A program made the translations under genes and the position numbers. A stretch of 10,839 bases of DNA from Phycisphaerales bacterium (lineage in GTDB: Bacteria; Pseudomonadota; Gammaproteobacteria; Competibacterales; Competibacteraceae): contig JACSSB010000148.1 of the NCBI GenBank assembly GCA_014879435.1, forward strand, positions 1 through 10,839, read 5' to 3'. The notes beneath the pieces are model-generated. The model saw only the letters and a program-made list of their open reading frames with translations. It ran no database searches and had not been told where the DNA came from. Positions 1-6,835 of this stretch are shown piece after piece. Position 1 is the stretch's first letter, and every line of letters begins with the position of its first letter.

Positions 1-29
1 AAACCCAATTTGTGGTGGTGATCGATCAT
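1..29 (-). CDS. Possible start of an unidentified gene (partial)
   Basis: Reading the minus strand past the end of pgeF, an AAGGA purine box (36-40) is followed by two consecutive ATG codons, at 32-30 and 29-27. The second lies 6 nt from the box and opens a frame reading MIDHHHKLG to the window edge. In E. coli the gene after pgeF is clpB, but this peptide does not resemble the ClpB N-terminus as I know it. Only nine codons are visible, so no function can be given, and the frame may not be a gene at all. Confidence 0.3.
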
Positions 30-57
30 CATGAATCCTTGGTCTTTCGATAAAAAT

Positions 58-804
58 TTACTGCAACCCGATCAAGGTCGCCATTCGTCCAGTACGACTC
101 TCGCGGCGATAGGAAAAAAACCGTTCCGGCTCGCTGACCGTACAGCAATCGCCACCATAAATCGCCGCAACGCCCAAAGCACGCAACTGCCGCCGGGCCA
201 ATTCATAAATATCCGCCAGCCAACGTCCCGCTGGTGAGGGCCGAAAACAGCCCTCCGCTTCCGCATCCAGCGCCAAAAAAGCCGCACGGACTTCCTCTCC
301 CACCTCGAAAACATCGGGACCAATCGCCGGTCCCAACCACGCCAGTAATGTCGCGGGTGAAACCTCCATTCGTGTCACGGTCGCTGCAATCACTCCACCC
401 GCCAGTCCGCGCCAACCCGCATGCGCCGCCGCAACCACTGTCCCCAGCCGGTCGCACAACAGCACCGGCAGGCAATCGGCGGTCATCACCACACAAGGCT
501 GACTCACCACCCGCGTCCAAGCCGCATCAGCGGCCACCGGCCTCTCCACTGTTTCCGCTGCGACTACTTGAATTCCATGCACTTGTTCCAACCAAGCCGG
601 TTCCGCAGCAAAACCCATCACGCTCGTCAACCGACGCCGATTTTCGGCAATACAGCGCGGATCGTCGCCCACATGTTCAGCCAGATTCAAGCTGGCATAC
701 GGCGGTGCGCTCACTCCACCGTGTCGAGTGGTACTGACCGCCCATACCTGGGAAGGTGCGGGCCAATCGGGAAAAATCAGGTGCTCAGTTCGTAGTTCAT
801 TCAT
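58..804 (-). CDS. pgeF: Peptidoglycan editing factor PgeF / YfiH-type laccase-domain protein
   Basis: This 248-residue protein has the full length of the YfiH/PgeF (Cu-oxidase_4, DUF152) family. The three metal ligands of the family can be seen: His76 in EQVHG, Cys111 in TADCLPV and His128 in AHAGWRG. They match His71/Cys107/His124 of E. coli YfiH. The C-terminal signature around CCTVSE...FFSYRR...TGRMA is also intact. Family members are cytoplasmic and have been described as polyphenol oxidases and purine nucleoside phosphorylases. In E. coli the protein removes wrongly incorporated L-Ser from UDP-MurNAc peptides. The ATG at 804-802 lies inside the end of rluD, whose stop codon is embedded in ATGAATGA, so the two genes overlap by 8 bp and are probably translationally coupled. 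Which enzymatic activity matters in vivo cannot be read from the sequence. Confidence 0.95.
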   Translation of the reverse strand: MNELRTEHLIFPDWPAPSQVWAVSTTRHGGVSAPPYASLNLAEHVGDDPRCIAENRRRLTSVMGFAAEPAWLEQVHGIQVVAAETVERPVAADAAWTRVVSQPCVVMTADCLPVLLCDRLGTVVAAAHAGWRGLAGGVIAATVTRMEVSPATLLAWLGPAIGPDVFEVGEEVRAAFLALDAEAEGCFRPSPAGRWLADIYELARRQLRALGVAAIYGGDCCTVSEPERFFSYRRESRTGRMATLIGLQ

Positions 805-1759
805 CTTGCGAGTCTGCGTCTTCGCCTAGAGCTGTCAATAATTCCACCAGATCGCTGGGAATCTCTGCACGCCACTCCAAACGCTCACCGGTTACGGGAT
901 GGGTCAGCGCGAGCCGCTCCGCATGCAAAGCCTGCCGATGGAAATTTTGAATCGCCGCGATGCAGGTAGCCGAAGCACCCAGTGGCAAGCGCGGCCGACC
1001 GCCATAAACCGGATCGCCCAGCAATGGAAAACGAAGCTGGGCCATGTGAACACGGATCTGATGCGTCCGCCCAGTTTCCAATTTAACCCGCAACAGCGCA
1101 TGGGCGCGAAAGCGACGCCGTACCCGATAATGCGTCACTGCCGGTTTGCCGCCAGCGGTCACCGCCATGCGCTGGCGATCCACCGGATGGCGACCAATCG
1201 GCGCATCCACCGTCCCACCCGCGATTGGCAGCCCGTTGACCACCGCCAGATACTCGCGCTCGATAGTCCGTATTTGCAACTGCTTGACCAGCGAGGTATG
1301 CGCTTGCAGGCTGCGCGCCACCACCAACAAACCGCTGGTATCCTTGTCCAAGCGATGCACTAGACCGGCACGCGGCAGGGCTGCCAACTCCGGCACGCGA
1401 TGCAGTAAGGCGTTGACCAGCGTACCGTCACGGTTGCCAGCGGCAGGATGCACCACCAGCCCAGCCGGTTTATCGATCACCAGCAACGCCTCATCCTCAT
1501 ACAACACGACCAGCGGTATCGGCTGCGGTAGCGCGACCGTTTCGATCTCAGATTCTAGATCGCCGCTGACAGTTTCTCCGCCGACAACCGGATCGCGGGG
1601 TCGGCGCACCGCGCCGTCCACGCGCAGCTGGCCCGCCTTGAGCCACTGTTGCAGACGGCTACGCGAATAGGCGGGCAATAACTCTGCCAGTGCTTGATCC
1701 AATCGCATTCCGGCACAGGCAACGGGAATTTGACAATCGATTCGTTCGGTCGAAGGCAT
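797..1759 (-). CDS. rluD: 23S rRNA pseudouridine(1911/1915/1917) synthase RluD
   Basis: This 320-residue protein belongs to the RluA/RluD family, which converts uridines of 23S rRNA helix 69 to pseudouridine. An S4 RNA-binding domain lies near residues 17-65 (MRLDQALAEL through RPRDPVVGGE). The catalytic domain follows, with the motif HRLDKDTSGL at 135-144 and the catalytic Asp138, equivalent to Asp139 in E. coli RluD. The conserved RTHQIRVHMA and GDPVYGG blocks are also present. I chose ATG 1759-1757 (MPSTERIDCQ) because it gives the usual family length. Starting further upstream would add about 41 residues unlike the family and would run across the bamD start region. No strong Shine-Dalgarno sequence is visible before it. 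The gene is first in an operon with pgeF and divergent from bamD, an arrangement conserved in E. coli. Confidence 0.95.
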   Translation of the reverse strand: MPSTERIDCQIPVACAGMRLDQALAELLPAYSRSRLQQWLKAGQLRVDGAVRRPRDPVVGGETVSGDLESEIETVALPQPIPLVVLYEDEALLVIDKPAGLVVHPAAGNRDGTLVNALLHRVPELAALPRAGLVHRLDKDTSGLLVVARSLQAHTSLVKQLQIRTIEREYLAVVNGLPIAGGTVDAPIGRHPVDRQRMAVTAGGKPAVTHYRVRRRFRAHALLRVKLETGRTHQIRVHMAQLRFPLLGDPVYGGRPRLPLGASATCIAAIQNFHRQALHAERLALTHPVTGERLEWRAEIPSDLVELLTALGEDADSQDE

Positions 1760-1781
1760 GATGGCTTTTAGCGGCTTGGGC

Positions 1782-1789
1782 GTTATACT
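1782..1789. promoter_or_regulatory. Overlapping divergent -10 boxes for bamD and rluD
   Basis: The sequence GTTATACT gives TATACT on the plus strand (1784-1789) and TATAAC on the minus strand (1787-1782). Each is one or two bases from the sigma-70 -10 consensus and correctly placed for bamD (start 1830) and rluD (start 1759). No good -35 hexamer is present on either side, so this is a tentative call. Confidence 0.4.
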
Positions 1790-1829
1790 GGCTTGGATCA
1801 TGTATTTTACTCCCGAGAACCGCTGTTCC

Positions 1830-2633
1830 ATGCCACTATCCATGCACCGCACCTCAAAACCATTGCTTGTCGGCCTACTCATGGCTGTGCTGTTGACTGG
1901 CTGCTCACTGCTGCCCGAACAGATCGACGAAACCCGAGGCTGGTCCGCCCAGCAGCTCTATGTCGAAGCCAAGGATTCCATGGATTCCGGTAATTACAAA
2001 ACTGCCATCGAATATCTGGACAAGATTCAGGCCCGTTATCCATTTGGTCGCTACGCTCAGCAGGCCCAGATCGATACCATTTACTGTCAGTACAAAAGCA
2101 ACGAGCCGGATGCCGCCGTCGCCGCTGCCGACCGCTTCATCAAGGCAAATCCTCGACATCCTTATGTGGACTACGCCTACTACATGAAGGGTATGGCGAA
2201 CTTCAATCGTAGCGACACCTTTATGGAAAGGCTTGCTCCCACCGACCGCTCCAAGACCGACACGGACGCTGCACGGCAAGCCTACAACGACTTCGCCGAG
2301 CTGACTCGCAAGTTCCCCGATAGCAAATATGCTGGGGACGCTCGCCAGCGCATGCTGTTCTTACACAACAGTCTGGCGAACTACGAAATCCACGTCGCCA
2401 ACGAATACTTGTGGCGCGGCGCCTATATCGCTGCGCTCAACCGCGCCACCTATGTGCTGGAAAACTACGCACGCACTCCAGCCACCGAGGATGCACTCAG
2501 CATCATGACCCAGGTCTATATCAAATTGAACATGCCACAACTGGCCAACGACAGCCTACGGGTGTTGGAGCGCAACTACCCACAATCCCCGGAACTGCCG
2601 AAGTTGAACGCGCTGCTCAAAGGTACGGGTTGA
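1830..2633 (+). CDS. bamD: Outer membrane protein assembly factor BamD (lipoprotein)
   Basis: The protein is a BamD/ComL/YfiO-family lipoprotein, an essential partner of BamA in the complex that inserts beta-barrel proteins into the outer membrane. A lipoprotein signal peptide is clear: a basic start (HRTSK), a hydrophobic stretch and the lipobox LLTGC, with Cys25 as the lipidated residue. Helical TPR-like repeats follow, including the family-typical segments RGWSAQQLYVEAKDSMDSGN, YPFGRYAQQAQ, HPYVDYAYYMKG and FPDSKYAGDA. Length is 267 residues, against about 245 in E. coli. The start is uncertain. ATG 1830 and the in-frame ATG 1842 (263 residues) both give a sound signal peptide and neither has a strong Shine-Dalgarno sequence. 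The in-frame ATGs at 1758 and 1800 lie at or upstream of the likely promoter and are less probable. The gene is divergent from rluD. Confidence 0.95.
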   Translation: MPLSMHRTSKPLLVGLLMAVLLTGCSLLPEQIDETRGWSAQQLYVEAKDSMDSGNYKTAIEYLDKIQARYPFGRYAQQAQIDTIYCQYKSNEPDAAVAAADRFIKANPRHPYVDYAYYMKGMANFNRSDTFMERLAPTDRSKTDTDAARQAYNDFAELTRKFPDSKYAGDARQRMLFLHNSLANYEIHVANEYLWRGAYIAALNRATYVLENYARTPATEDALSIMTQVYIKLNMPQLANDSLRVLERNYPQSPELPKLNALLKGTG

Positions 2634-2750
2634 ACGCTCCGATATCCTTGTCTTCGTTGCTTATCGATCCGAGGAAAGACCTGGATTTTCAATCCACCCA
2701 AACTTGATCTTCGCGAATAACCCTTGCTCGACCGCCGAGAGGACCGCGTC

Positions 2751-3272
2751 ATGTGGGATTTCTTCGAAACTGTCCGCCATCGCCATTCCGTTCGCAAGTA
2801 TCAAGCGGATATGCCCATCGAAACTGAAAAGCTGCATGCCATTCTGGAAATGGCCTGCGCTGCGCCTTCAGCCGGTGATTTGCAATCGTACCGGATTGTG
2901 GTGGTTTGCGATCCGAGCACACGAGCAGCACTGGCCCATGTCGCTCGCGAGCAAGATTTCATCGCCGAAGCACCAGTCTGCTTGGTGTTCTGCGCCGATC
3001 CAAGCCGCTCCGCCACTACTTTTGGCGAACGGGGTGCCAGGCTGTATGCGTTACAGGACACCACCATCGCCGCCGCCTATGCACAACTGGCTATCGTCGC
3101 TGCGGGTATGGGTTCCATCTGGATCGGTGATTTTGACGAAGAGCGCGCCCGTACGATCCTGCAACTGGAGCCCGGTCTAACGCCGCTGGCCCTACTGAGT
3201 TTGGGCTATCCGGCAGAATTGCCAGAACCCAGTCCACGTCGACGACTGGATCAAGTGACGATCTGGCGATAA
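2751..3272 (+). CDS. Small nitroreductase-family (FMN-dependent) oxidoreductase
   Basis: This 173-residue protein has the nitroreductase fold signatures. Near the N-terminus RHSVRKY (11-17) is the FMN-phosphate-binding Arg/Ser motif. It is followed by CAAPSAGDLQSY (36-47), the equivalent of the APSAGNxQP flavin site, and by the long helix region LYALQDTTIAAAYAQLAIVA with GMGSIWIGDF (about 99-128). Members use FMN and NAD(P)H to reduce nitro compounds, quinones or other acceptors, and the substrate here is unknown. ATG 2751 is preferred because GAGAGGA lies 7 nt upstream. An in-frame start at 2724 would add nine residues without an obvious ribosome site. It follows bamD after 117 bp in which I see no terminator or convincing promoter, and it converges on the VWA gene with only 28 bp between stop codons. 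Confidence 0.88.
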   Translation: MWDFFETVRHRHSVRKYQADMPIETEKLHAILEMACAAPSAGDLQSYRIVVVCDPSTRAALAHVAREQDFIAEAPVCLVFCADPSRSATTFGERGARLYALQDTTIAAAYAQLAIVAAGMGSIWIGDFDEERARTILQLEPGLTPLALLSLGYPAELPEPSPRRRLDQVTIWR

Positions 3273-3300
3273 AGGGCACACCTTCCTTTTTCACCACGAC

Positions 3301-4488
3301 TCACCGCGACCGCTGTAAGGCGCGAATCCCCTGTTCCAATCCATCCAAGGTCAGCGGAAACATACGATCATTCATCAGCTCCCGCACCATTTGGATCGAC
3401 GGGATATGGTTCCAACGATTTTGCGACTGTGGATTCAACCAGATAGCGCGTGGATAAGCCGCTAATAATCGGGTTAGCCACACATCGCCAGCTTCTGGAT
3501 TGAAATGCTCGACACTGCCACCAGGATAAGTCACTTCATAGGGACTCATGGTGGCATCACCGACCAGAATCAGCTTGTAGTCTTGACTAAAAGTGTGCAG
3601 CACTGATGTGGTTTCGGTCTTCTCGGTATAGCGGCGCCGATTGTCCTTCCACAGTGCTTCGTAAATCATGTTGTGAAAATAGAAATATTCCAGATGCTTG
3701 AACTCACTACGTGCCGCTGAAAATAGCTCCTCACAAACCCGGACGTGATCATCCATTGATCCTCCCACATCCAGAAATAACAATACCTTCACCGCATTGT
3801 GCCGTTCCGGCACCATCTTCAGCTCCAGATAACCGGCATTACGCGCCGTCGAACGGATGGTATCGTCCAGATCCAGCTCCTGCGCGGCGCCTTCACGGGC
3901 GAAGCGCCGCAAGCGCCGTAGCGCTACTTTGATATTGCGAGTACCCAACTCGACACTGTCATCCAGGTTGCGAAATTCACGGCGATCCCAAACCTTGGCT
4001 GCTCGGCGATGGCGCGAGACCTCCTGCCCGATACGGATACCTTCTGGATGGTAACCGTAGGCTCCAAAAGGCGAGGTACCCGCAGTCCCGATCCATTTGT
4101 TGCCACCTTGATGGCGCCCTTCCTGCTCAGCCATGCGCTGAGCGAAGGTTTCCATCAGTTTTTCCCAACCACCCAGAGATTCGATCAGTTGTTTGTCTTC
4201 CTCGCTGAGGGTCAATTCAGCCAGTTTATGCAACCATTCCAACGGTACTGTGGCACCGACGATTTCGTCGAATAGCGTCGTCAATCCCTTGAAATGCGTA
4301 CCAAAAACCTGGTCGAAACGATCATAATGACGCTCATCCTTCACCAGCGCCGCTCGTGCCAGGTAATAGAACTCTTCAACTTTGTGAGTGGCCACTCGCT
4401 GGTTCAGTGCTTCCAGCAGAGTCAGAAATTCGGTCAATGTAACCGGCAGACCCGCTCGGCGCAGTTTGAGGAAAAAATCAGTCATCAT
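3301..4488 (-). CDS. VWA domain-containing CoxE-like protein, partner of MoxR ATPase
   Basis: This 395-residue protein has a poorly conserved alpha-helical N-terminal half and a C-terminal von Willebrand factor A domain. The metal-site motif is LFLDVGGSMDDH (237-248): Asp240 and Ser244 are kept, but the first serine of the usual DxSxS is Gly242. VGDATMSPYE (about 309-318) probably supplies the MIDAS threonine. I recall the DVGGS variant as common in CoxE-like VWA proteins. No signal peptide or membrane segment is seen, so it is probably cytoplasmic. It lies downstream of the MoxR-type ATPase on the same strand, and such pairs act as chaperone-like machines for maturing or activating metalloenzymes. 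ATG 4488 is chosen for the AGAGG 9 nt upstream. GTG 4497 and ATG 4485 are alternatives. The client protein is unknown. Confidence 0.88.
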   Translation of the reverse strand: MMTDFFLKLRRAGLPVTLTEFLTLLEALNQRVATHKVEEFYYLARAALVKDERHYDRFDQVFGTHFKGLTTLFDEIVGATVPLEWLHKLAELTLSEEDKQLIESLGGWEKLMETFAQRMAEQEGRHQGGNKWIGTAGTSPFGAYGYHPEGIRIGQEVSRHRRAAKVWDRREFRNLDDSVELGTRNIKVALRRLRRFAREGAAQELDLDDTIRSTARNAGYLELKMVPERHNAVKVLLFLDVGGSMDDHVRVCEELFSAARSEFKHLEYFYFHNMIYEALWKDNRRRYTEKTETTSVLHTFSQDYKLILVGDATMSPYEVTYPGGSVEHFNPEAGDVWLTRLLAAYPRAIWLNPQSQNRWNHIPSIQMVRELMNDRMFPLTLDGLEQGIRALQRSR

Positions 4489-4513
4489 GAGCGGCACCCT
4501 CTTAAATTCCCGC

Positions 4514-4534
4514 TCCCCTCCTTATTGGAGAGAA
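4514..4534 (-). other. Intercistronic hairpin between moxR-like and VWA genes
   Basis: In the minus-strand transcript the two arms UUCUCUCC and GGAGGGGA can pair over 8 bp, two of them G-U, around an AAUAA loop. The 3' arm contains a strong purine-rich AAGGAGG-like stretch about 25 nt before the chosen VWA start. It could affect mRNA stability or ribosome loading. It has no U-tract, so it is not a typical terminator. Confidence 0.35.
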
Positions 4535-4547
4535 ACGCTTGCGGCGA

Positions 4548-5399
4548 TTAATCTTTCTTACGTCGCGACATAAATAGAAGTTTTTCAAATAGATGTACGT
4601 CCTGCTCGTTCTTTAGCAATGCTCCGTACAGCGGTGGAATCAACTTGCGCTGATCACCACGCAATGCCTCGGGCGGGATGTCCTCGGCTACCAGCAACTT
4701 GATCCAATCCAGCAATTCCGAAGTGGATGGCCGCTTCTTCAGACCCGATACATCGCGGATCTCAAAGAATGCTTCCAACGCCTCGGCCAGCAGATGCTTT
4801 TTCAGATCCGGGTAATGCACTTGCACAATCCGCTCCATGGTTTCCCGATCAGGGAAGCGAATGTAATGAAAAAAACAGCGCCGCAGGAAAGCATCCGGAA
4901 GTTCCTTCTCGTTGTTGCTGGTGATGATAATGATCGGTCGATGTCGCGCCTTCACCATCTGCCGCGTTTCATAAACGTAAAACTCCATACGATCGAGTTC
5001 GAGTAGCAAATCGTTGGGAAACTCAATGTCGGCTTTGTCGATCTCATCAATCAGTAGCACCGGTTGGCTGTCGGTAGTAAAAGCTTCCCACAGCTTACCC
5101 TTGACGATGTAATTGGCGATGTCATGTACCCGTGCTTCACCCAGTTGCGAATCGCGCAAGCGAGAAACAGCATCGTATTCGTACAGTCCCTGTTGCGCCT
5201 TGGTGGTGGACTTGATGTGCCACTGAATAAATTGTCGATTCAAGGCTCTGGCAACTTCCTCGGCCAACTGGGTCTTGCCAGTACCCGGCTCACCCTTGAT
5301 CAGAAGTGGCCGCCCCAAAGTCACGGCGGCATTGACCGCCATCATCAGGTCGTCGGTGGCGATATAGCGATCAGTACCGCGAAAACGGGATTCGGACAT
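4548..5399 (-). CDS. MoxR-type AAA+ ATPase
   Basis: This 283-residue protein is a single AAA+ module of the MoxR family. Walker A is GEPGTGKT (36-43), Walker B LLIDEIDKAD (115-124), sensor 1 TSNN (160-163), a likely arginine finger lies in FLRRCFF (171-177), and the sensor 2 region is KKRPSTSELLDW (221-232). The whole of the usual family length is present. MoxR ATPases hydrolyse ATP and work with VWA proteins to mature or activate enzymes, and the VWA gene follows on the same strand after 59 bp. ATG 5399 is supported by GGAG 7 nt upstream; a longer frame from 5429 lacks such support and adds a non-family peptide. It is probably transcribed from the AT-rich stretch around 5450-5515. The target enzyme cannot be deduced, since no obvious metalloenzyme gene is adjacent. 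Confidence 0.92.
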   Translation of the reverse strand: MSESRFRGTDRYIATDDLMMAVNAAVTLGRPLLIKGEPGTGKTQLAEEVARALNRQFIQWHIKSTTKAQQGLYEYDAVSRLRDSQLGEARVHDIANYIVKGKLWEAFTTDSQPVLLIDEIDKADIEFPNDLLLELDRMEFYVYETRQMVKARHRPIIIITSNNEKELPDAFLRRCFFHYIRFPDRETMERIVQVHYPDLKKHLLAEALEAFFEIRDVSGLKKRPSTSELLDWIKLLVAEDIPPEALRGDQRKLIPPLYGALLKNEQDVHLFEKLLFMSRRKKD

Positions 5400-5692
5400 A
5401 GATGATCTCCTTGTACAGGCAGGCGGCAATCAGGGTAATCTCACACAAGGTTATAAAAAAATTCCTTATTATTCTTTATGCCCAACGGGTTGCCCCTGCT
5501 ATTTTTACATTACAAGCAGTTGAAGTCGCACCAATTTACAGAACTGTACCTCTATTACAGGACTGTGCCTCGGTACCGCACCTCAACTAGACCCGCAACC
5601 GATTCGGCATGGCCGCCTCCATTTAAGAGACTGACCGTCGCCTCCACCAAGAGTGCGGCAACCGATCCAACCTTGCCCCAGGAGGGCCAGAA
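5400..5692. promoter_or_regulatory. Divergent intergenic region moxR-like / cysK
   Basis: This 293-bp gap separates two divergent genes. The part nearest the ATPase gene (about 5450-5515) is markedly AT-rich, with TATAAC and similar -10-like strings on the minus strand but no well-spaced -35. The middle holds a tandem 17-bp repeat (5536-5571). The part nearest cysK is GC-richer and contains no convincing ORF. It should hold the promoters of both genes, though I cannot fix their exact positions. Confidence 0.5.
5536..5571 (+). repeat. Pair of 17-bp direct repeats upstream of cysK
   Basis: TTACAGAACTGTACCTC (5536-5552) is repeated as TTACAGGACTGTGCCTC (5555-5571). Fifteen of 17 positions are identical and both differences are A to G. 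The repeat period is 19 bp, close to two helical turns. Each copy contains an ACTGT core. The layout resembles tandem operator sites, but no regulator is recognised. Confidence 0.5.
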
Positions 5693-6610
5693 ATGAAAGC
5701 GCTTAACATACTGGAAACAATTGGCAATACCCCGCACGTTCGTATCAATCGATTGTTCGCCGACCGCAACGTCGAGGTCTGGACCAAACTGGAGCGTGCC
5801 AATCCCGGCGGCAGCATCAAGGATCGTATCGGCCTAGCGATGATCGAGGATGCAGAACAGCGTGGCCTGATCAAGGGCAACACCGTGATCGTAGAGCCTA
5901 CTTCCGGCAATACCGGCATCGCGCTGGCGCTGGTGGCTGCGACCAAGGGCTATCGCCTGATCCTGACCATGCCAGAATCCATGTCGCTGGAGCGGCGGCG
6001 CTATCTGGCAGCACTCGGCGCGGAGCTGGTGCTCACACCCAAGGAAAAAGGCATGCCGGGCGCGATCGAGAAAGCCCAAGAGATCGTGGACAGCATTCCC
6101 GGTGCCTGGATGCCACAACAGTTTGAAAATCCAGCTAACGTTGAGATTCACCGCCGAACTACCGCCCCGGAAATTCTGAAGGATTTTCCAGATGGTCTTG
6201 ATTACATGATCACCGGTGTCGGCACGGGTGGCCATATCACCGGTTGTGCCGAGGTGCTTAAGGAACACTTTCCGAATCTGAAAGTATTCGCAGTTGAACC
6301 CACTACCTCACCAGTGCTCAGTGGTGGTCCACGCGGCCCGCATCCGATTCAGGGTATCGGCGCTGGTTTCGTACCAGCGGTGTTGAATATGAATATCTTG
6401 GACGGCATCATCCAAGTGGCCCACGAAGACGCTTTCAAGTTCGCGGCGCGCTGCGCTAAGGAAGAAGGTATTTTCATCGGTATCTCTTCTGGTGCCTCAC
6501 TGGCAGCGGTATCCCAAAAGTTGCCGGAAATTCCTGATGGTAGCCGCGTGCTGACTTTCTGTTACGATACGGGTGAACGCTATCTGTCGGTAGCCGGGCT
6601 GTTCGACTGA
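5693..6610 (+). CDS. cysK: Cysteine synthase A (O-acetylserine sulfhydrylase)
   Basis: This 305-residue PLP enzyme makes L-cysteine and acetate from O-acetyl-L-serine and sulfide, in the cytoplasm. The Schiff-base lysine is Lys43 in NPGGSIKDR. The substrate-binding loop is TSGNTG (70-75), the PLP-phosphate loop is GVGTGGHITG (175-184), and the serine contacting the pyridine nitrogen lies in ISSGAS (264-269). The C-terminus has the family motif YDTGERYLSV. It belongs to the IGNTPHVRINRLF / GPHPIQGIGAG subgroup of CysK rather than the enteric type with GPHKIQGIGAG. It has no regulatory CBS or ThiF extension, so it is neither cystathionine beta-synthase nor clearly CysM. AGGAGG lies 8 nt before the ATG, which fixes the start. 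It seems to be monocistronic and divergent from the moxR-like gene, with paired direct repeats upstream as possible operators. Confidence 0.94.
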   Translation: MKALNILETIGNTPHVRINRLFADRNVEVWTKLERANPGGSIKDRIGLAMIEDAEQRGLIKGNTVIVEPTSGNTGIALALVAATKGYRLILTMPESMSLERRRYLAALGAELVLTPKEKGMPGAIEKAQEIVDSIPGAWMPQQFENPANVEIHRRTTAPEILKDFPDGLDYMITGVGTGGHITGCAEVLKEHFPNLKVFAVEPTTSPVLSGGPRGPHPIQGIGAGFVPAVLNMNILDGIIQVAHEDAFKFAARCAKEEGIFIGISSGASLAAVSQKLPEIPDGSRVLTFCYDTGERYLSVAGLFD

Positions 6611-6835
6611 TCAACGGAAGCGGGCTTGCCGGAAAATGATCACGCCTGCCCGCCCGCTCCACCCTACTTCACTCGATTCGGCCGACCGCCGATCTCAAAT
6701 CGATCCTTCACTATTGCCAACAACGGCGGCTCCTGTACGAAGTCTAAAGCTTGTATCGGATCTTTTATAAAAAGAGGGTGTAAGACGCCATCTACCGCTG
6801 TAATCACCACTGGATTTCACGAAAGGAACAAGACC

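Noticed and set aside
234..737. A 167-codon plus-strand frame rich in Pro and Ser
   Set aside because: It is the antisense shadow of pgeF, whose metal-site motifs show which strand is coding.
1758..1829. Upstream in-frame start codons for bamD (1758, 1800)
   Set aside because: The first overlaps the rluD start codon and lies before the likely promoter. The second lies only a few bases after the expected transcription start, and either would put a non-signal extension before the lipoprotein signal peptide.
5400..5692. Short plus-strand frames of about 60-70 codons in the moxR/cysK gap
   Set aside because: They have no good ribosome sites and no recognisable features, and they cover the region where promoters are expected.
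6619..6658. AGCGGGC...GCCCGCT inverted repeat after cysK as a terminator
   Set aside because: The stem is only 7 bp, the loop is 26 nt and no T-tract follows.
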